This document shows, one piece after another, positions 14,642 to 19,163 of a DNA stretch of 19,163 nucleotides (within the stretch, counting starts at the first letter, position 1; each line of letters opens with the position of its first letter). The notes under the pieces are model-generated. The model was not told the origin of the DNA and did not search any database. It worked only from the letters and a program-made list of their open reading frames with translations. Made by a program: the position numbers and the translations under genes. The stretch covers positions 1 to 19,163 of the forward strand of contig CALLVV010000043.1 in the NCBI GenBank assembly GCA_938012815.1, written 5' to 3'. The stretch comes from an uncultured Propionibacteriaceae bacterium. GTDB lineage: Bacteria; Actinomycetota; Actinomycetes; Propionibacteriales; Propionibacteriaceae.

Positions 14642-15436
14642 ATGAAACCGGCCCTGATCGCCACGGACCTGGACGGCACCTTCCTCGGTGCGAACGCCGT
14701 CCTTCTCCAATCGAACCTGGTGGCGGCGCGACGATCCATCGAGGAGGGTGTCGTCTTCGTGATCGCCACGGGCAGGCCCAGACGCTGGCTCGACGCCCTG
14801 GCGGAGCTGCGTGACCTGGATCCCGTGGCGATCTCCAGCAACGGTGCGGCCGTCGGCCGGCTGACGAGGCCCCGCCCCGACTTCCTCCACCCGATCGAAC
14901 CGGAACGGGCCCTGGCCTTCGCGGCGGCGCTGCCGCCGGAACTCGAGGTTTCCTTCGCGGTGGAGTACGAGTACGGCTGGGGTCGTGAACCCGGCTACCC
15001 GGTGGGGCACTTTTCCGGGGCCGACCAGGTGGCCGGCCTCCCGGACCTGCTGACGATCGGTCCTATCATCAAGGTGCTCGCCCGCACCCGCCACGTCGAC
15101 ACCCACGCCTTCTCCCCCGTGGCCGTCGCCGCCGCGGACGGGATCCTTCAGGCCACCTTCTCCTGGCACGACATGTGCGGCACCGTCGAGCTGTCGGCGC
15201 CGGGCGTCACCAAGGGCGCCGCCCTCTCCAGGCTGCTGAAGGAGATCGGCGTTGATGCGGCCGACGCGGTCGCGTTCGGTGACATGCACAACGACCTGGG
15301 GATGCTGGAGCTGGTGGGCCGGGGCTACGTCATGGCGGACGCCGATCCGTGCCTGCTCGACCGGGGCTTCACCCGGATCGGCTCCAACGACGAGGGGGCC
15401 GTCGGCGAACAGATCCTGCGCCTGCTGGATGCGTGA
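14642..15436 (+). CDS. HAD-superfamily Cof-type phosphatase
   Basis: This 264-aa soluble enzyme should remove phosphate from small molecules such as sugar phosphates or nucleotides using an aspartyl-phosphate. All four HAD motifs are present: DLDGT at 9-13 (nucleophile Asp9, acid/base Asp11), ATGRP at 42-46 (Thr43), Lys191 in GVTKGAAL, and GDMHND at 213-218 with metal-binding Asp214 and Asp218. The large insert between motifs II and III is the type IIB cap of Cof proteins. The substrate cannot be told. It stands alone between a pseudogene and the convergent glyQS gene, with its own leaderless-type promoter, and ends before a strong hairpin. Confidence 0.92.
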   Translation: MKPALIATDLDGTFLGANAVLLQSNLVAARRSIEEGVVFVIATGRPRRWLDALAELRDLDPVAISSNGAAVGRLTRPRPDFLHPIEPERALAFAAALPPELEVSFAVEYEYGWGREPGYPVGHFSGADQVAGLPDLLTIGPIIKVLARTRHVDTHAFSPVAVAAADGILQATFSWHDMCGTVELSAPGVTKGAALSRLLKEIGVDAADAVAFGDMHNDLGMLELVGRGYVMADADPCLLDRGFTRIGSNDEGAVGEQILRLLDA

Positions 15437-15473
15437 ACCGCATCACCCAGCGCCCGCAGGGTGGGTGGTAATG

Positions 15474-15512
15474 ACACCGGGGACTGCCCGCTTCCGGAAA
15501 CTTCCCCGGTGT
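15474..15512. terminator. Bidirectional terminator hairpin between HAD gene and glyQS
   Basis: ACACCGGGGA (15474-15483) pairs perfectly with TCCCCGGTGT (15503-15512) around a 19-base loop that itself contains the palindrome TTCCGGAA. It ends two bases from the glyQS stop and lies 37 bases after the HAD stop, the right place to end both convergent transcripts. A weaker stem, CACCC with GGGTG, lies just before it. Confidence 0.65.
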
Positions 15513-15514
15513 TC

Positions 15515-18562
<3,048 letters not shown>

Positions 18563-18568
18563 CGGGCC

Positions 18569-18574
18569 AGATTA
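18569..18574 (-). promoter_or_regulatory. -10 box of a probably leaderless glyQS promoter, overlapping a stop codon
   Basis: On the minus strand TAATCT ends six bases before the GTG of glyQS. Its first three bases are the TAA stop of the upstream DUF885 gene. No ribosome binding site lies before the GTG. Confidence 0.5.
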
Positions 18575-19163
18575 CCCGGCGAGCACCTCGCGCAGCACGT
18601 CAAGTGGCAGCGACCCGACTGCCAGGGCACGGTCGTGGAAGTCGCGCAGGTCGAATTCCTGCCCGGCCCGGCGGGCCGCGTCGTCACGGATCTGCTCCCA
18701 GATCCGCTGGCCGATGCGGTAGCTGGGGGCCTGTCCCGCCCAGCTCAGGTAGCGGTGCAGCTCGAAACGCAGCTGGTTTTCCTCCATGGCGACGTTGTCG
18801 CGCAGCAGCTGCCAGCACTTGTCGTGGTCCCAGATCCCGCCGCCGTAGCGGTCAAAGGCTGGTTTGCCGAGGTGGATTCCCAGGTCGAGGACGACCCGGG
18901 TGGCGCGCAACCGTTGGCCGTCAAGCATCCCGAGGCGCTCCCCCGGGTTCAGGAAACCGAACTCATCCATGAGACGTTCCGCGTACAGCGCCCAGCCCTC
19001 GCCGTGCCCGGAGACCCAGCAGACCAGCGACCGCCAGCGGTTCAGGTTCTCAGCCTGGGCGACGGCCTGCCCGATCTGCAGGTGATGGCCGGGCACACCC
19101 TCGTGATGGACGGTGGTTTTCTCCTGCCAGGTGGTGAACTCAGTGACCCCCTCGGGAACGGAC
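18572..19163 (-). CDS. DUF885 family protein, C-terminal part (5' end outside window)
   Basis: The visible 196 residues run from the right edge to a TAA stop. The family hallmarks are HHEGVPGHHLQ (around 19085-19115) and, about 30 residues later, GHGEGWALYAERLMDEFG. The His and Glu residues of these motifs look like a zinc site, so the protein is probably a metal-dependent peptidase or hydrolase; some homologues are lipid-anchored or secreted, but the N-terminus is not in the window. Further recognisable segments are RATRVVLDLGIH and the end YLSWAGQAPSYRIGQRIWEQ...DFHDRAL..GSLPLDVLRE. It is followed directly by glyQS on the same strand with only 9 bp between. A GTG at 19096 is internal, not the true start. 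Confidence 0.88.
   Translation of the reverse strand, partial: SVPEGVTEFTTWQEKTTVHHEGVPGHHLQIGQAVAQAENLNRWRSLVCWVSGHGEGWALYAERLMDEFGFLNPGERLGMLDGQRLRATRVVLDLGIHLGKPAFDRYGGGIWDHDKCWQLLRDNVAMEENQLRFELHRYLSWAGQAPSYRIGQRIWEQIRDDAARRAGQEFDLRDFHDRALAVGSLPLDVLREVLAG

Overview
The window is high-GC, gene-dense chromosomal DNA from an actinobacterium. The evidence is a fabD-fabH-acpP-fabF cluster behind a FasR/PucR-type regulator, a DUF3145 gene beside it, GTG and TTG starts, and several genes whose start codon sits 5 to 6 bases after a TANNNT box, as in leaderless actinobacterial transcripts. A Propionibacteriaceae-like host is my guess from overall gene character; it is inference, not shown by any single marker.

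Region 1 (1-4900) is fatty acid synthesis. A FasR-like regulator, open at the left edge, is followed by a 17-bp palindrome that is a good operator candidate. Next come fabD, fabH, acpP and fabF on the same strand. A perfect 13-bp hairpin lies between acpP and fabF, placed to set unequal expression of carrier protein and synthase. A short hairpin ends the unit.

Region 2 (4900-7430) holds a DUF3145 gene on the minus strand and, divergent from it, an S9-family serine peptidase. The peptidase converges on the next minus-strand operon through a hairpin that contains both stop codons.

Region 3 (7430-12434) is a minus-strand operon moxR, DUF58, VWA, VWA with overlapping or nearly overlapping genes. 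Divergent from moxR is a one-pass membrane protein. Its cytoplasmic part looks like a degenerate protein-kinase N-lobe and its tail is Ser/Gly/Pro-rich.

Region 4 (12435-14641) is a DUF4956 membrane protein translationally coupled to a VTC-domain (polyphosphate polymerase-like) protein. Next to them is a wrecked gene for a secreted beta-helix carbohydrate-binding protein of the Cthe_2159/DUF4353 type. It lacks its 5' end, appears to have lost much of its middle, and carries three single-base frameshifts within about 65 bp.

Region 5 (14642-19163) holds a Cof-type HAD phosphatase, a convergent fused alpha-beta glycyl-tRNA synthetase (GlyQS, 1015 aa), and the 3' part of a DUF885 metallohydrolase-like gene at the right edge. 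No tRNA, rRNA, CRISPR array, insertion sequence or prophage gene was seen. The least explained parts are the pseudokinase-like protein beside moxR and the DUF4956-VTC pair whose likely secreted partner has decayed.
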